In this document: piece after piece, positions 4,731 through 5,140 of the stretch
Position numbering within the stretch: position 1 is the stretch's first letter
Layout: each line of letters starts with the position of its first letter
Program-made: the position numbers and the translations under genes
Source of the DNA: Alphaproteobacteria bacterium
GTDB taxonomy: Bacteria > Pseudomonadota > Alphaproteobacteria > UBA6615
Length of the DNA stretch: 5,140 nt
Direction of reading: 5' to 3'
Assembly (NCBI GenBank): GCA_017643325.1
Contig: JAEPNS010000258.1
Span: forward strand, 1-5,140
Notes under the pieces: generated by a model
The model's database searches: none
What the model was told of the DNA's origin: nothing
The model's input: only the letters and a program-made list of their open reading frames with translations

Positions 4731-5140
4731 ATGGATTTCGGAATCTTCAACCTGATGAACCGGCGGCATCCGTCGCAGGCGGTGCCGCAGGTGATCCGCG
4801 AGACGGTCGAGCAGGTGCAGGCGGCGGAGACGGCCGGGTTCGGGATCGCCTGGTTCACCGAGCACCATTTTTCGAACTATTCGCTGTCGCCGTCGCCCCT
4901 GATGATGATCGGCCATGTCGCGCCGCAGACGCTGCGCATCCGGCTCGGGTCCGCGGTCGTGCTGCCGGCGCTCTACCAGCCCGCGCGGCTGCTTGGCGAG
5001 ATCGCCTTCGCCGACTGCCTCGCGGAGGGCCGTCTGGTGCTCGGCCTCGGCGCCGGCTACCAGGCCTACGAGCTGGCGCGGTTCGGGGTCGACCTGGCCG
5101 ACGCGAGCGAGATCACCAACGAGTGGATCGAATTCCTCGA
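4731..5140 (+). CDS. LLM-class (bacterial luciferase-like) flavin-dependent monooxygenase, 3' end missing
   Basis: The forward frame is open from ATG 4731 to the right edge: 136 complete codons plus two bases, no stop. The N-terminus (MDFGIFNLMN) is a typical first beta strand of the luciferase-like TIM barrel. AETAGFGIAWFTEHHFSNYS (32-51), the LGSAVVLPALYQPARLLGEI stretch (72-91) and DCLAEGRLVLGLGAGYQAYE (95-114) are the conserved blocks of this superfamily, the last resembling the D-x-L-S-x-GR...G-x-GY pattern near the flavin. Such enzymes use reduced FMN (or F420 in some lineages) and oxygen to oxidise an organic substrate in the cytoplasm; family members are usually 330-370 residues, so well over half is missing. 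The substrate cannot be inferred. A G-run upstream is the only, weak, ribosome site, and a promoter lies just ahead. The repeats and this promoter separate it from the transporter pair. Confidence 0.9.
   Translation, partial: MDFGIFNLMNRRHPSQAVPQVIRETVEQVQAAETAGFGIAWFTEHHFSNYSLSPSPLMMIGHVAPQTLRIRLGSAVVLPALYQPARLLGEIAFADCLAEGRLVLGLGAGYQAYELARFGVDLADASEITNEWIEFL

Noticed and set aside
4420..4916. Small open frames in the repeat region on both strands (68, 137 and 115 codons)
   Set aside because: They translate the palindromic repeats into strings such as VIPAKAGI and SCESRNP, a common artefact of such repeats. Two of them also run antisense into the monooxygenase gene.

Overview
The window is GC-rich DNA with strong G/C bias at third codon positions. 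It looks like the chromosome of a free-living alphaproteobacterium, possibly Rhodospirillales-like. That placement is an impression from codon use, gene content and short palindromic repeats; nothing in the window fixes the taxon. There is no rRNA, tRNA, CRISPR array, transposase gene or phage gene.

Layout from left to right. (1) Positions 1-752, minus strand: a drug/metabolite-transporter (EamA/DMT) gene whose 3' end runs off the left edge. (2) Positions 774-830: two hairpins that end the leftward transcript; the distal one has a T-tract and is a good intrinsic terminator. (3) Positions 843-2226, minus strand: a two-gene operon for a succinyl-CoA:3-oxoacid CoA-transferase, subunit A (scoA) transcribed first and subunit B (scoB) second, both with strong Shine-Dalgarno sequences. 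(4) Positions 2227-2479: a divergent control region. It holds a TTGACA-type leftward promoter whose spacer is filled by a perfect inverted repeat, a leader hairpin, and a perfect 12-bp palindrome next to the scoA ribosome-binding site. (5) Positions 2480-4284, plus strand: two tandem paralogous EamA/DMT transporters joined by an ATGA stop/start overlap. (6) Positions 4285-4730: an intergenic stretch with two 131-bp copies (124/131 identical) of a composite palindromic element, followed by a sigma70-type promoter. (7) Positions 4731-5140, plus strand: the start of a luciferase-like (LLM-class) flavin-dependent monooxygenase gene that runs off the right edge.

The CoA-transferase would move CoA from succinyl-CoA onto acetoacetate or a related 3-oxoacid, for ketone-body or polyhydroxybutyrate carbon use or 3-oxoacid catabolism. 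Three transporters flank it on both sides, but nothing in the sequence shows that they carry its substrate. The scoAB operon and the transporter pair are divergently transcribed and could share control.

The least ordinary item is the duplicated 131-bp element. It is built from two related palindromic modules in inverted orientation, has 14-bp near-matching ends, and its mismatches are confined to the centre. This is the architecture of a REPIN- or MITE-like non-autonomous repeat. I see no evidence for a new multi-gene system; the coding content is from ordinary families.
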